DNA of 64,000 nucleotides from Sphingomonas_E sp042693015. GTDB taxonomy: Bacteria > Pseudomonadota > Alphaproteobacteria > Sphingomonadales > Sphingomonadaceae. Below the pieces are notes generated by a model, which worked only from the letters and a program-made list of their open reading frames with translations, did not search any database and was not told where the DNA came from. Numbering within the stretch: the first letter of the stretch is position 1; each line of letters starts with the position of its first letter. Below are positions 18,633-27,780 of this stretch, piece after piece. A program made the position numbers and the translations under genes. The DNA is taken from NCBI RefSeq assembly GCF_042693015.1, contig NZ_CP170544.1:1054001-1118000 (forward strand), read 5' to 3'.

Positions 18633-18973
18633 AGCGGGTTGGGCGAGTGGCGGCGCTGGCGGGGCTTTCCGGCGCGGTTGCGGTGACCGCGGGCGCGTTC
18701 GGCGCGCACGGGGCGGAGGGCAAAGCGGCCGAATGGCTGCGGACCGGGGCGACCTACCAGCTTGTCCATGCCGCCGCCGCCATCGCGGCGCTGACGCTGC
18801 CGAGGGGACGGGGGCCTGCGCTGCTGATGCTGCTCGGCGCACTGATCTTTTCGGGCACGCTTTACGCGATGGCGTTCGGCGCCCCGCGCTGGCTGGGCGC
18901 AGTGACGCCGCTGGGTGGGCTGGGGATGATCGCGGGCTGGCTGCTGCTTGCTCTGGTGGCGCTCAGGAAGTAG
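18629..18973 (+). CDS. DUF423 membrane protein
   Basis: A 114-residue protein with about four membrane helices and the DUF423 signature: GAFGAHG near residues 25-31, LRTGATYQLVHAAA, and LFSGTLYAMAFG followed by TPLGGLGMIAGWLLLA. The family is widespread in bacteria, and its function is unknown. It overlaps the antiporter stop by 4 bases, so it ends that small operon, and it converges on hutU with only 12 bases between the stop codons. Confidence 0.9.
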   Translation: MKRVGRVAALAGLSGAVAVTAGAFGAHGAEGKAAEWLRTGATYQLVHAAAAIAALTLPRGRGPALLMLLGALIFSGTLYAMAFGAPRWLGAVTPLGGLGMIAGWLLLALVALRK

Positions 18974-18985
18974 CGCCACCGGCGT

Positions 18986-20650
18986 TCAAAGGATGCCGGG
19001 CAGGTCGAGCCCCTTTTCGCGGGCGCAGTCCTTGGCGATCTCGTAACCCGCGTCGGCGTGGCGCATCACGCCGGTTGCCGGATCGTTCCACAGCACGCGT
19101 TCGAGCCGCTTCGCCGCAGCTTCACTGCCGTCGGCGACGATCACCATGCCGGCATGCTGCGAAAAGCCCATACCGACGCCGCCGCCATGGTGGAGCGACA
19201 CCCAGGTCGCGCCGGAGGCGGTGTTAAGAAGCGCGTTAAGCAATGGCCAGTCCGACACCGCATCCGATCCGTCGGCCATCGCCTCGGTCTCGCGATTGGG
19301 GCTGGCGACCGATCCGCTGTCGAGATGGTCGCGGCCGATGACGACAGGCGCCTTGAGTTCGCCCTTAGCCACCATCTCGTTGAAGGCGAGGCCAAGCCGG
19401 TGGCGATCGCCCAGGCCCACCCAGCAGATCCGCGCTGGCAGGCCCTGGAAGTGGATGCGCTCGCGCGCCATGTCGAGCCAGTTATGGAGGTGCGCGTTAT
19501 CCGGCAGCAGCTCCTTCACCTTGGCGTCGGTCTTGTAGATGTCCTCGGGGTCGCCCGAGAGCGCTGCCCAGCGGAAGGGACCGATGCCGCGGCAGAAGAG
19601 CGGGCGGATGTAGGCGGGCACGAAGCCGGGGAAGTCGAAGGCGTTAGCGACGCCGGCCTCCAGCGCCATCTGGCGGATATTGTTGCCATAATCGACCGTT
19701 GGCACACCGGCCGCCTGGAAATCGAGCATGGCGCGGACATGGGTGGCCATCGACTGCTTGGCCGCCGCCGCAACCCCGGTGGGATCGCGCTCGCGACCCT
19801 CGGCCCACTGCTCCAGCGTCCAGCCGACGGGGAGGTAGCCGTTGACCGGATCATGGGCGGAGGTCTGATCGGTCAGCAGATCGGGGCGGATACCGCGGGC
19901 GTAAAGTTCGGGCAGGATCTCGGCAGCATTGCCCAGCAGGCCGACCGAGACGGCCTTCTTCTCGGCACAAGCCTTGTCGATGATCGCCATCGCTTCTTCG
20001 ATGGTCGTCGCGGCATGATCGAGATAACCGGTGCGCAACCGCATCTCGATCCGCGAGGGCTGGCATTCCACGGCGAGGCAGGATGCGCCGGCCATCACCG
20101 CAGCCAGCGGCTGCGCGCCGCCCATGCCGCCGAGGCCCGCGGTGAGCAGCCACTTGCCCGTTAGCGATCCACCGTGGTGTTGGCGGCCCATCTCGACGAT
20201 GGTTTCGTAGGTTCCCTGAACGATGCCCTGGCTGCCAATATAGATCCACGATCCGGCGGTCATCTGGCCGTACATGGCGAGGCCTTTGCGATCGAGCTCG
20301 TGGAAATGCTCCCACGTCGCCCAATGCGGCACGAGGTTCGAATTGGCGAGCAGCACGCGCGGCGCATCGGCGTGGGTGCGGAACACGCCGACCGGCTTGC
20401 CCGACTGGACGAGGAGGGTCTGATCGTCCTCCAGCCGCTTCAGCGTCTCGACGATCCGGTCATAGCTTTCCCAATCGCGCGCGGCACGGCCGATGCCGCC
20501 ATAGACGACCAGCTCCTCGGGTCGTTCCGCCACGTCGGGGTGGAGATTGTTCATCAGCATCCGCAGCGCGGCCTCGGTGAGCCAGCTCTTGGCGGACAGT
20601 TCCGTGCCGGTGGCGGGGCGGATGACGCGGCTATTGTCGATGCGGGTCAT
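18986..20650 (-). CDS. hutU: Urocanate hydratase
   Basis: A 554-residue enzyme that converts urocanate to imidazolone propionate with a tightly bound NAD+, the second step of histidine breakdown. It has full family length and a typical N-terminus (VIRPATGTELSAKSW). The NAD-binding region includes TAGLGGMGGAQPLAAVMAG. The conserved catalytic-region motif is FPGFVPAYIRPLFCRGIGPFRWAALSGDP (Cys near residue 410), and VSLHHGGGVGMGFSQHAG is present. It is the last gene of the leftward hut operon and overlaps hutG by 4 bases. Confidence 0.97.
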   Translation of the reverse strand: MTRIDNSRVIRPATGTELSAKSWLTEAALRMLMNNLHPDVAERPEELVVYGGIGRAARDWESYDRIVETLKRLEDDQTLLVQSGKPVGVFRTHADAPRVLLANSNLVPHWATWEHFHELDRKGLAMYGQMTAGSWIYIGSQGIVQGTYETIVEMGRQHHGGSLTGKWLLTAGLGGMGGAQPLAAVMAGASCLAVECQPSRIEMRLRTGYLDHAATTIEEAMAIIDKACAEKKAVSVGLLGNAAEILPELYARGIRPDLLTDQTSAHDPVNGYLPVGWTLEQWAEGRERDPTGVAAAAKQSMATHVRAMLDFQAAGVPTVDYGNNIRQMALEAGVANAFDFPGFVPAYIRPLFCRGIGPFRWAALSGDPEDIYKTDAKVKELLPDNAHLHNWLDMARERIHFQGLPARICWVGLGDRHRLGLAFNEMVAKGELKAPVVIGRDHLDSGSVASPNRETEAMADGSDAVSDWPLLNALLNTASGATWVSLHHGGGVGMGFSQHAGMVIVADGSEAAAKRLERVLWNDPATGVMRHADAGYEIAKDCAREKGLDLPGIL

Positions 20651-21465
20651 GCTTGTTCCTTGGCGAAGGCAATGGCGGCCGTGAGCACGGTTTTGAGGAC
20701 GTGGCGGAGCGGCTCGGCGAGGGCGGCGTCAAAGGGTGTCGGCCAGTTGGCGGGGGTGAAGGGTTCAGCCGGTTCGTCGATATAGCCGCGGCAGGCGAGC
20801 TCCATCTGGATCGCGTGCACGCCCTTTTCCGGCTGCCCATAATGGCGGGTGATCCAGCCACCCCGGAAACGGCCGTTGGTGACGCGGCTGAAGGGAGAGG
20901 CGTCGCAGGCGGCTTCGATAGCGGCGGTCAGGGCCGGACCGCAGGTTGTGCCGCCATTATCGCCGATATTGAACTGCGGCAGCTCACCGTCGAACAGGCG
21001 CGGCACGTGGCTGCGGATCGAATGGGCGTCGTAGAGAGTGATGGCGGGATGCAGCCCGCGCAGCCGCTCGATCTCCGCGCGGATCGCCGCGTGGTAGGGA
21101 TCGAAATAGAGGCTGCGCCTCCGCGCGATCTCCGCCTCGTCCGGCGCGGCCCCAGAATAAAGTGGTTCGCCGTCGAAGGTTTCGACTGGGGAAAGCCCGG
21201 TGGTCGCCTGACCGGGATAGAGCGACACGCCCGAAGGATCGCGGTTCACGTCGATCACGGTGCGCGAGAAGGGCGTGCGGATCGTCGTCGCGCCGAGATC
21301 GCGCGCGAAGGCGTAGAGCTTGTGGATCCACCAATCGGCATCCTTGCGGGCCAGCCACGCATCGGCGAGCGTCGCTTCGATATCCGCCGGGATATCAGTT
21401 CCCGTATGCGGGAAGCTGACGATCAGCGGCGCGGTGCCGCGGTGGATTTCCAGCCAGTCGCTCAT
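20647..21465 (-). CDS. hutG: N-formylglutamate deformylase
   Basis: A 272-residue amidohydrolase of the FGase family that releases formate and glutamate, the final step of the five-enzyme histidine pathway. The N-terminus has the metal-site motif SFPHTGTDIPADI, followed by DVNRDPSGVSLYPGQATTG, YDAHSIRSHVPRLFDG and NIGDNGGTTCGPAL. It is not the arginase-like HutG used by four-step pathways, which fits the presence of hutF. It overlaps hutH and hutU by 4 bases each. Confidence 0.95.
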   Translation of the reverse strand: MSDWLEIHRGTAPLIVSFPHTGTDIPADIEATLADAWLARKDADWWIHKLYAFARDLGATTIRTPFSRTVIDVNRDPSGVSLYPGQATTGLSPVETFDGEPLYSGAAPDEAEIARRRSLYFDPYHAAIRAEIERLRGLHPAITLYDAHSIRSHVPRLFDGELPQFNIGDNGGTTCGPALTAAIEAACDASPFSRVTNGRFRGGWITRHYGQPEKGVHAIQMELACRGYIDEPAEPFTPANWPTPFDAALAEPLRHVLKTVLTAAIAFAKEQA

Positions 21466-22985
21466 GCGATGCCCGGTAGATCGGCGAGGGCGGCGACCTT
21501 GCCGTCCGCGACCAATGCGGTGGCAGCGGCGATGTCGGGATGGAAATGGCGGTCCTCGCCCAGGGTCGGCACCACGCCGCGCAGCAGCGCGCGGGCGGAT
21601 TCGAGCGTGGTGCTGGAGGTGAGCGGCGCGTGGAAATCACAACCCTGCGCGGCCGCCAGATATTCGATGCCGATCACCGCACGGGCATTTTCCGCCATCG
21701 CCAGCAGCCGCCGAGCACCATGCGCGGCCATCGACACATGATCTTCCTGATTGGCCGAGGTCGGGATCGAATCGACGCTCGCCGGATAAGCGCGCTGCTT
21801 GTTTTCGGAGACGAGCGCAGCGGCCGTCACCTGCGGGATCATAAAGCCCGAATTGAGCCCCGGATGCGGCGTCAGAAAAGCGGGCAGGCCGGACAGTGCA
21901 GGGTCGACCAACATGGCGATGCGGCGCTCGGCAATCGACCCGATCTCACAGATGGCGAGCGCTATCATGTCGGCGGCGAAGGCGACCGGCTCGGCGTGGA
22001 AATTGCCGCCGGAAAGCGCCTCGTCGGTATCGGCGAAGATCAGCGGGTTATCCGACACGCCATTGGCTTCGGTGGCGAGCGTTTGGCCGGCTTGACGCAG
22101 CAGATCGAGCGCCGCGCCCATCACCTGCGGCTGGCAGCGCAGGCAATAGGGATCCTGCACGCGCGCATCGCCTTCGAGGTGCGAGGCGCGGATGGCGGAG
22201 CCGGCCATCAGTTCGCGCAACGCCTCCCCCACCTCGATCTGGCCGGCGTGACGGCGGAGCTGGTGGATGCGGGCATCGAAGGGCGCGTCCGATCCCTTGG
22301 CCGCTTCGGTGGAAAGCGCACCGGTGATGAGGGCGGAACGGAACAGGTTTTCCGTCTCGAACAGCCCGGCGAGCGCATTGGCGTTGGAGAATTGCGTGCC
22401 GTTGAGCAGCGCCAGCCCTTCCTTGGGGCCGAGCGTAAGGGGCACGAGACCGGCTGACGTCAAGGCGTCGGATGCGCGCAATACTTTGCCGCCAACATAG
22501 ATTTCGCCCACGCCGATCATCGCCGCGGCCATATGCGAAAGCGGGGCGAGGTCGCCGCTGGCGCCGACCGAACCCTGGCAGGGGATGAGCGGCGTCAGCC
22601 CCTTCGCCAGCATTGCCTCCAGCATCGCCACCGTCTCAGGCCGCACGCCCGATGCGCCATGGGCGAAGCTTGCGAGTTTCAACGCGATCATCAGTCGCGC
22701 GATCGGCACGGGCATCGGCTCGCCGACGCCGGCGGCGTGGCTCAGCACGATATTGCGCTGAAGCGTGGCGAGATCCTCCGCCTCGATGCGGACGCTGGCG
22801 AGCTTCCCGAAACCGGTGTTGATGCCGTAGACCGGGGCGCCGTGGGCCAGGATCCGTTCGATCGCCGCGGCGCTGGCCGCGATGGCGGGCGCGGTCGAAG
22901 TGTCCAGCCGCGCGCTCGCGCCGTGATAGATGGCGCGCCAGTCGGCCAGCGTCGCTTCGCCGGCCTTGAGAATGATTTCGGTCAT
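21462..22985 (-). CDS. hutH: Histidine ammonia-lyase
   Basis: A 507-residue lyase that deaminates histidine to urocanate. The MIO prosthetic group should form from A142-S143-G144 in CQGSVGASGDLAPLSH, and Y53 (PVYGINTGFGKLA) is the catalytic Tyr position. Other conserved parts are LLNGTQFSNANALA and QEDHVSMAAHGARRLL. The start at MTEIILK overlaps the hutI stop as ATGA; a longer open frame upstream reads into hutI and is not used. Intact and full length. Confidence 0.97.
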   Translation of the reverse strand: MTEIILKAGEATLADWRAIYHGASARLDTSTAPAIAASAAAIERILAHGAPVYGINTGFGKLASVRIEAEDLATLQRNIVLSHAAGVGEPMPVPIARLMIALKLASFAHGASGVRPETVAMLEAMLAKGLTPLIPCQGSVGASGDLAPLSHMAAAMIGVGEIYVGGKVLRASDALTSAGLVPLTLGPKEGLALLNGTQFSNANALAGLFETENLFRSALITGALSTEAAKGSDAPFDARIHQLRRHAGQIEVGEALRELMAGSAIRASHLEGDARVQDPYCLRCQPQVMGAALDLLRQAGQTLATEANGVSDNPLIFADTDEALSGGNFHAEPVAFAADMIALAICEIGSIAERRIAMLVDPALSGLPAFLTPHPGLNSGFMIPQVTAAALVSENKQRAYPASVDSIPTSANQEDHVSMAAHGARRLLAMAENARAVIGIEYLAAAQGCDFHAPLTSSTTLESARALLRGVVPTLGEDRHFHPDIAAATALVADGKVAALADLPGIA

Positions 22986-24190
22986 CGACCACTCCAGATA
23001 CGGGCATGGAGCGGGTTGAACCCCATGCGATAAACCAGTTCGGCGGGGCGTTCCACGTCCCAGATCGCAAGATCGCAGGCCTTGCCGGCTTCGAGCGTGC
23101 CGATGCGATCGAGCAGGCCAAGCGCGCGGGCGGCTTCCCGCGTTATGCCGGCGATGCATTCGGGCACGGTCAGCCGGAACAAGGTTGCCGCCATATTCAT
23201 CACCAGCAGCGGCGAGGTGAGGGGCGAGGTGCCGGGGTTGCAGTCGGTGGCGAGTGCGATCGGAACGCCAGCAGCGCGTAATGCCTCGATCGGCGGCAGC
23301 TTTGTCTCACGGACGAAGTAGAAGGCGCCCGGTAGTAGCACGGCAACCGTGCCGAATTTCGCCATCGCCGCGACGCCGGCTTCGTCCAGAAATTCGAGAT
23401 GATCGGCGGAAAGGGCACCGAAACTGGCTGCGAGCGCTGCACCGTGAAGGTTGGAAAGCTGTTCGGCGTGGAGCTTGATCGGCAGGCCCTGCGCACGGGC
23501 GGCCTCGAACACGCGGCGGACCTGATCGGGCGTGAAGCCGATTCCTTCGCAGAAAGCGTCCACGGCGTCGGCCAGCCCTTCCGCCGCAAAGGCGGGGATC
23601 AACCTGTCGGCAATTTCGGCGATATAGGCGTCGGGGTCGCCGGAAAATTCGGGCGGCAAGGCGTGCGCGCCGAGGAAAGTGGTGCGGACGGATATAGGTC
23701 GCTGGTCGCCAAGCGCGCGGGCGGCACGAAGCTGTTTCGCCTCATGCACCAGCGACAGGCCATAGCCCGACTTGATCTCGACCGTGGTGACGCCCTCGCC
23801 AATGAGCGCGTCGAGACGGGGAAGGGTGGCAGCGACCAATTCGGCCTCGCTGGCGGCGCGGGTCGCCTTCATGGTCGAGATGATGCCGCCGCCGGCGCGG
23901 GCGATCTCCTCGTAGGAAGCGCCAGCAAGTCGGAGCTCGAACTCATGCGCGCGATCGCCGCCGTAAACGAGGTGGGTGTGGCAATCGATCAGACCGGGGG
24001 TGATCCAGCGGCCTTCGCAATCGATGACCTCCGCGGCGTCGAGTGTGGGCGCTTGGGAGGCCGGGCCGGCATAGACGATCATGCCGTCGCGGGCCGCGAT
24101 CAGTCCGTCCTCCACCTCGCCGAGGCCGGAGTTGCCGGACGCAAGAGTGGCAAGGCGAGCATTGCGCCAGATGCGATCGCACAGCGTCAC
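22982..24190 (-). CDS. hutI: Imidazolonepropionase
   Basis: A 402-residue metal-dependent amidohydrolase that opens imidazolone propionate to N-formimino-glutamate. Metal ligands are seen in GLIDCHTHLVYGGDR (H71, H73), KLHAEQLSNLHGA, SADHLEFL and ATDCNPGTSP. The start is a GTG (VTLCDRIW) with GGAGG 5 bases upstream, which excludes the long open frame above it. It is the promoter-proximal gene of hutI-H-G-U; the HutC-like site lies about 30 bases upstream, where it could repress the operon. Confidence 0.95.
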   Translation of the reverse strand: MTLCDRIWRNARLATLASGNSGLGEVEDGLIAARDGMIVYAGPASQAPTLDAAEVIDCEGRWITPGLIDCHTHLVYGGDRAHEFELRLAGASYEEIARAGGGIISTMKATRAASEAELVAATLPRLDALIGEGVTTVEIKSGYGLSLVHEAKQLRAARALGDQRPISVRTTFLGAHALPPEFSGDPDAYIAEIADRLIPAFAAEGLADAVDAFCEGIGFTPDQVRRVFEAARAQGLPIKLHAEQLSNLHGAALAASFGALSADHLEFLDEAGVAAMAKFGTVAVLLPGAFYFVRETKLPPIEALRAAGVPIALATDCNPGTSPLTSPLLVMNMAATLFRLTVPECIAGITREAARALGLLDRIGTLEAGKACDLAIWDVERPAELVYRMGFNPLHARIWSGR

Positions 24191-24219
24191 ATTCGCCTCC
24201 TTCCGTCTGTCCTCAATAA

Positions 24220-24229
24220 TGTCTATACA
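24220..24229. promoter_or_regulatory. HutC-like operator in the divergent hut promoter
   Basis: The plus strand reads TGTCTATACA, which is TGTATAGACA on the other strand and matches the TGTATA-type core bound by HutC repressors as I recall it from enterobacteria and pseudomonads. It sits in the short gap between hutI and hutF, 30 bases from the hutI start and 26 from the hutF start, with hutC in the locus. Binding is inferred. Confidence 0.65.
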
Positions 24230-24255
24230 TATTCGTGAACGAGGGAGCCTGTCCA

Positions 24256-25620
24256 GTGGTCGAAAGCACCGCCTTCCATTTCGCAACTGCCCTGCTGCCG
24301 CAGGGCTGGCATTCGGACGTGCGCGTGAGCGTGGCCGACGGGACGATCTCGGCGGTCCATATCGGCGTCGCGCCTGAGCCGAGCGACGAGCGAATCGCGA
24401 TTGGCCTGCCGGCAATGGGCAATCTGCACAGCCATGCCTTCCAGCGCGCGATGGCGGGGCTGACCGGCCTGCGCGGGCCGGGTGCGGACAGCTTCTGGAC
24501 ATGGCGCGAATGGATGTATCGCTTTGTCGCCAAGCTGACGCCGGATGATGTCGAGGCCATCGCGGCGCTGGCTTATGTCGAGATGGTCGAAGCCGGATAT
24601 GGCCGGGTCGGCGAGTTCCATTATCTGCACCACGATATTGGCGGTCACGCCTTCGTCGATCCCGCGGAAATGGCGGTGCGTATCGGCGCCGCATCGCAGA
24701 CCGCAGGCATCGGCCTCACCCTTTTGCCGGTCTTCTATGCCCAAGGCGGCTTCGGCGGTGTGCCGGCGGGCGAGGGGCAGACGCGTTTCCTGACCAATCC
24801 CGACAGCTATACCCGTCTGATCGAGGCGAGCCGCAGGGCGATGGCACCGCTGACTGGCGCGATCGTCGGGATCGCGCCGCACAGCCTTCGCGCCGTGACG
24901 TCCGATGCGCTGGCGGCGGTGTTGCCGCTGGCGGATGCCCATCCGATCCACATCCACATCGCCGAACAGGTGCGCGAGGTTGAGGATTGTGTCGCCTGGA
25001 GCGGGCAACGTCCGGTCGAGTGGCTGTTCGATCATGCGCCCGTCGATGCGAGTTGGTGCCTCGTCCATGCGACGCACATGACGGCCGAGGAGAGCGCTCG
25101 TCTTGCCGCATCGGGCGCAGTGGCGGGATTGTGCCCTGTTACCGAGGCAGATCTTGGCGATGGCCTGTTTCCGGCGGTCGATTATCGCAAGGCCGGCGGT
25201 GCATGGGGTGCCGGGACGGATTCCAATGTGGCGATCGACCTCGCCGACGAGTTGCGGCTGCTGGAATATGGGCAGCGGCTCCACCATCGCGGCCGCAACC
25301 TGCTGGCGGAGGTCGACGGCTCGGTCGGACGGACGCTGTTCGTTGAGGCACTGGCAGGTGGGACACGCGCGCTGGGGGCGGAAGCGGGCCTGGTGGTTGA
25401 CCTGCCGGCGGACTGGATCACGCTCGATGCCGATCATCCGGCGCTTGTGGGCCGCACCGGTGACGCGATTCTAGACAGCTTCATCTTTGCCGCGGGCCGA
25501 CGTCTCATTGATGGCGTGTGGCTAGGTGGGCGACGGTTGGTGACGGGCGGCGTTCATCATCACCGCGACGTGGTAACCGCGCGTTATATTGCGGTGATGC
25601 AACGACTGCTCACCGCATGA
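24256..25620 (+). CDS. hutF: Formimidoylglutamate deiminase
   Basis: A 454-residue amidohydrolase that hydrolyses N-formimino-glutamate to N-formyl-glutamate and ammonia, feeding HutG. Metal-site motifs are MGNLHSHAFQRAMAG, HIHIAEQ, LVHATHM and GTDSNVAID. The start is taken as the GTG of VVESTAF, 9 bases after GAGGGA; a GTG 21 bases upstream has no ribosome site and is closer to the operator. The stop overlaps the hutC start by 4 bases. Its presence shows that the organism uses the five-step pathway. Confidence 0.93.
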   Translation: MVESTAFHFATALLPQGWHSDVRVSVADGTISAVHIGVAPEPSDERIAIGLPAMGNLHSHAFQRAMAGLTGLRGPGADSFWTWREWMYRFVAKLTPDDVEAIAALAYVEMVEAGYGRVGEFHYLHHDIGGHAFVDPAEMAVRIGAASQTAGIGLTLLPVFYAQGGFGGVPAGEGQTRFLTNPDSYTRLIEASRRAMAPLTGAIVGIAPHSLRAVTSDALAAVLPLADAHPIHIHIAEQVREVEDCVAWSGQRPVEWLFDHAPVDASWCLVHATHMTAEESARLAASGAVAGLCPVTEADLGDGLFPAVDYRKAGGAWGAGTDSNVAIDLADELRLLEYGQRLHHRGRNLLAEVDGSVGRTLFVEALAGGTRALGAEAGLVVDLPADWITLDADHPALVGRTGDAILDSFIFAAGRRLIDGVWLGGRRLVTGGVHHHRDVVTARYIAVMQRLLTA

Positions 25621-26321
25621 CGACACTCAACCGACGAATCCGCGAGCATATCGAGCAACGCATACTTTCGGGCGCGTGGCCGCCGGGGCACCGTATCCCG
25701 TTCGAACATGAACTGATGGCCGAGTTCGGCTGCGCGCGGATGACGGTGAACAAGGCAATCGCGGCGCTGGTCGACGCCGGCCTGATCGTGCGTCGTCGTC
25801 GCGGCGGGTCGTTTGTGGCCGAACCGAGGGTTCATGCGCCGGTGCTGGCGGTGCCGGACATTCGCGCAGAGGTGGAGGCGCGAGGGCAGCGTTACGGCCT
25901 CCGCCTGCTGTCGCGCAAATGTCGGAAAGCCTTGGACCACAGCCCGATCGAGGGGCAACTGGCGCGAGACGGCCATTTGCTGGTGCTGGAATGCCTGCAT
26001 CTCGCCGACGATCGACCGTTCGCGCTGGAGGAGCGATTGATCGGGCTGGCGGCCGCGCCCGCTGCAGTCGATGTCGATTTCAGCCAAATCCCGCCCGGCA
26101 CCTGGCTGCTCGATGCGGTGCCTTGGACCGAAGCGGAGCATCGCATCGCCGCCATCAACGCAGATGCGCATGTATCGGGCCTGCTCGATGTGCCGCCGCA
26201 CACCGCCTGCCTCGCGATCGAGCGGCGGACCTGGAAGGAGGATATGGACGTCACCCATGTCCGGCAGATATTCCCCGGCTCGAACTATGATCTGGTCGCG
26301 CGGTTCACGCCGAAATCCTGA
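25617..26321 (+). CDS. hutC: Histidine utilisation repressor, GntR/HutC family
   Basis: A 234-residue repressor. Residues 5-70 form a GntR winged helix-turn-helix (HRIPFEHELMAEFGCARMTVNKAIAAL), and residues 90-230 a UTRA ligand domain (LLRKC-type core, ending IFPGSNYDLVARF). HutC proteins are released from DNA by urocanate. The ATG overlaps the hutF stop, so repressor and enzyme are co-expressed and autoregulation is expected. A longer in-frame start inside hutF is rejected. Confidence 0.94.
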   Translation: MTTLNRRIREHIEQRILSGAWPPGHRIPFEHELMAEFGCARMTVNKAIAALVDAGLIVRRRRGGSFVAEPRVHAPVLAVPDIRAEVEARGQRYGLRLLSRKCRKALDHSPIEGQLARDGHLLVLECLHLADDRPFALEERLIGLAAAPAAVDVDFSQIPPGTWLLDAVPWTEAEHRIAAINADAHVSGLLDVPPHTACLAIERRTWKEDMDVTHVRQIFPGSNYDLVARFTPKS

Positions 26322-26384
26322 TTTCGCCGCAGACGTTCCGCATGGCAAATCGGCAACAGTCGATCCGCAAGCTGACATATTTCG

Positions 26385-26411
26385 TATTATGCAACGTCAG
26401 TTTGCGTAATA
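26385..26411. promoter_or_regulatory. Inverted repeat upstream of the SRPBCC gene
   Basis: TATTATGCAA and TTGCGTAATA face each other across a 7-base spacer with one mismatch, about 95 bases before the SRPBCC start. It lies in the only gap between hutC and the downstream cluster and is AT-rich against the local background. It is probably an operator or promoter element for the SRPBCC-GST-receptor genes; the regulator is unknown. Confidence 0.5.
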
Positions 26412-26506
26412 TGGGCATTGACGAGACCGGGGTTTCGCTGCCAGAGGGCAGGTGAGGCCCCACGCCATGGCGAACAAGAAGGGCCAATATCTATCAGGAG
26501 ACGGAT

Positions 26507-27004
26507 ATGGCCCAGACCGACGGCATGGCCCTCGATCCCGCGAATATCGTGCGATCGGAGCGTATCGAGATCGATGCACCCGCGCGCGTCGTCTGGGAAG
26601 TTCTGACCGATTTCACCAATTACAAGGCGTGGAACCCATTTTGCATCGAATGCGACAGCAAGCTCGAAATGGGCGCTGCCGTGAACATGAAGCTCGCCAG
26701 CTACACCATGCCCGGCCAGGTCGTGGAGAATGTGGAATATATCTGCGCGATTGAGCCCGAGCGCATGATCTCCTGGGAACTCCCCTATATGGAGATCTGG
26801 CCCTATCCGGCACGCCGTGACCAGATCATCGAGAAACTGGGTGAAGACCGCTGTGCCTATCTGAGCACGGATGCGTTTTTCGGCGAGGTCGGCACGCATG
26901 TTATGCGCTTCTGCGGTGACTGGGTGAAGCGCGCCTTCGATGACACGGCGATCGCGCTCAAGGCGCGGGCCGAGGCGCTTTATGCCGCGCGGAAGGCCGC
27001 GTGA
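26507..27004 (+). CDS. SRPBCC (START-like) domain protein
   Basis: A 165-residue protein with the SRPBCC/polyketide-cyclase fold: IEIDAPARVVWEVLTDFTNYKAWNPF at residues 23-48, then VNMKLASYTMPGQVVENVEYICAIEPERMISWEL. The fold makes a hydrophobic pocket for lipids or aromatic compounds; individual functions vary widely. GGAGACGG precedes the ATG. It overlaps the glutathione transferase gene by 4 bases, so the two proteins probably act together on a hydrophobic substrate. No catalytic role can be assigned. Confidence 0.8.
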   Translation: MAQTDGMALDPANIVRSERIEIDAPARVVWEVLTDFTNYKAWNPFCIECDSKLEMGAAVNMKLASYTMPGQVVENVEYICAIEPERMISWELPYMEIWPYPARRDQIIEKLGEDRCAYLSTDAFFGEVGTHVMRFCGDWVKRAFDDTAIALKARAEALYAARKAA

Positions 27005-27756
27005 TGTTTGAAGTTCTCGGCATGAGCAGCCCGAATGTGCTCAAGCTGGTGTTGATGCTGGAAGAATGCGGCTTCGACTATCGCCTGCGGCATGTCGACG
27101 TGTTCGCCGGCCAGCAGTTCGATCCCGCCTTTCTGGCGATGAGCCCGAATAACAAGGTGCCGGTGCTGATCGATCATCGCGGTGCGGAGCCGTTCGCGGT
27201 ATTCGAGAGCGCGGCGGCGTTGCTCTATCTGTCAGAAACATCGGGCAAGATGATGCCGACCGATGCCCATCTGCGGTCGCGTGCGATGTCTTGGCTGATG
27301 CTGCAGACGGCTTCCGTCGGCCCGATGTTCGGCCAATATGTCCATTTCTTCCGTTACGCGCCTGAAGGCGAGCGGGAATATGGCGTGCGTCGCTATCAGA
27401 GCGAGGCTGCGCGTATCCTTGGCGTGCTCGAGCGGCGGCTGGCCGAGAGCGCGAATATCGCCGGCGAGGATTATGGGCTGGCCGATGTCGCGACTTTGCC
27501 GTGGATCCGCACGGCGGACAGCATCTTTCCGCTGTTCCAGGACAAAGGGAACTGGTCACAGTTCCCGGCGCTGCGGCGTTGGTTCGACGCCGGCCTTGCC
27601 CGCCCGGCATCGCAGCGCGCGATCGCGGCGCTCGATGGCCTGCTGCCCGATGACATTGCCGCCTTCGGCCGCGCCGATGGCGATGCAATTGACCGTTTCT
27701 GCGGACGTGGTCGTCATGACCACGCCGCCAATCTGAGTGCCGCAACGACGGCCTGA
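27001..27756 (+). CDS. Glutathione S-transferase family protein (Nu/Ure2p-like)
   Basis: A 251-residue protein with a thioredoxin-like N-terminal domain (SSPNVLKLVLMLEECGFDYRLRHVDVFAGQQF) and the cis-Pro/Ser pair regions SPNNKVPVLIDH and VFESAAALLYLSE, then an all-helical C-terminal domain with YGLADVATLPWIRTAD. It resembles the YfcG/YghU Nu class, which act as glutathione-dependent disulfide reductases, but in catabolic clusters relatives also cleave ethers or isomerise. The C-terminus has a 35-residue extension beyond the usual end. It lies 24 bases upstream of a TonB receptor gene with its own ribosome site. Confidence 0.88.
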   Translation: MMFEVLGMSSPNVLKLVLMLEECGFDYRLRHVDVFAGQQFDPAFLAMSPNNKVPVLIDHRGAEPFAVFESAAALLYLSETSGKMMPTDAHLRSRAMSWLMLQTASVGPMFGQYVHFFRYAPEGEREYGVRRYQSEAARILGVLERRLAESANIAGEDYGLADVATLPWIRTADSIFPLFQDKGNWSQFPALRRWFDAGLARPASQRAIAALDGLLPDDIAAFGRADGDAIDRFCGRGRHDHAANLSAATTA

Positions 27757-27780
27757 ACGACTGCCCCGGAGGAAGACCAA

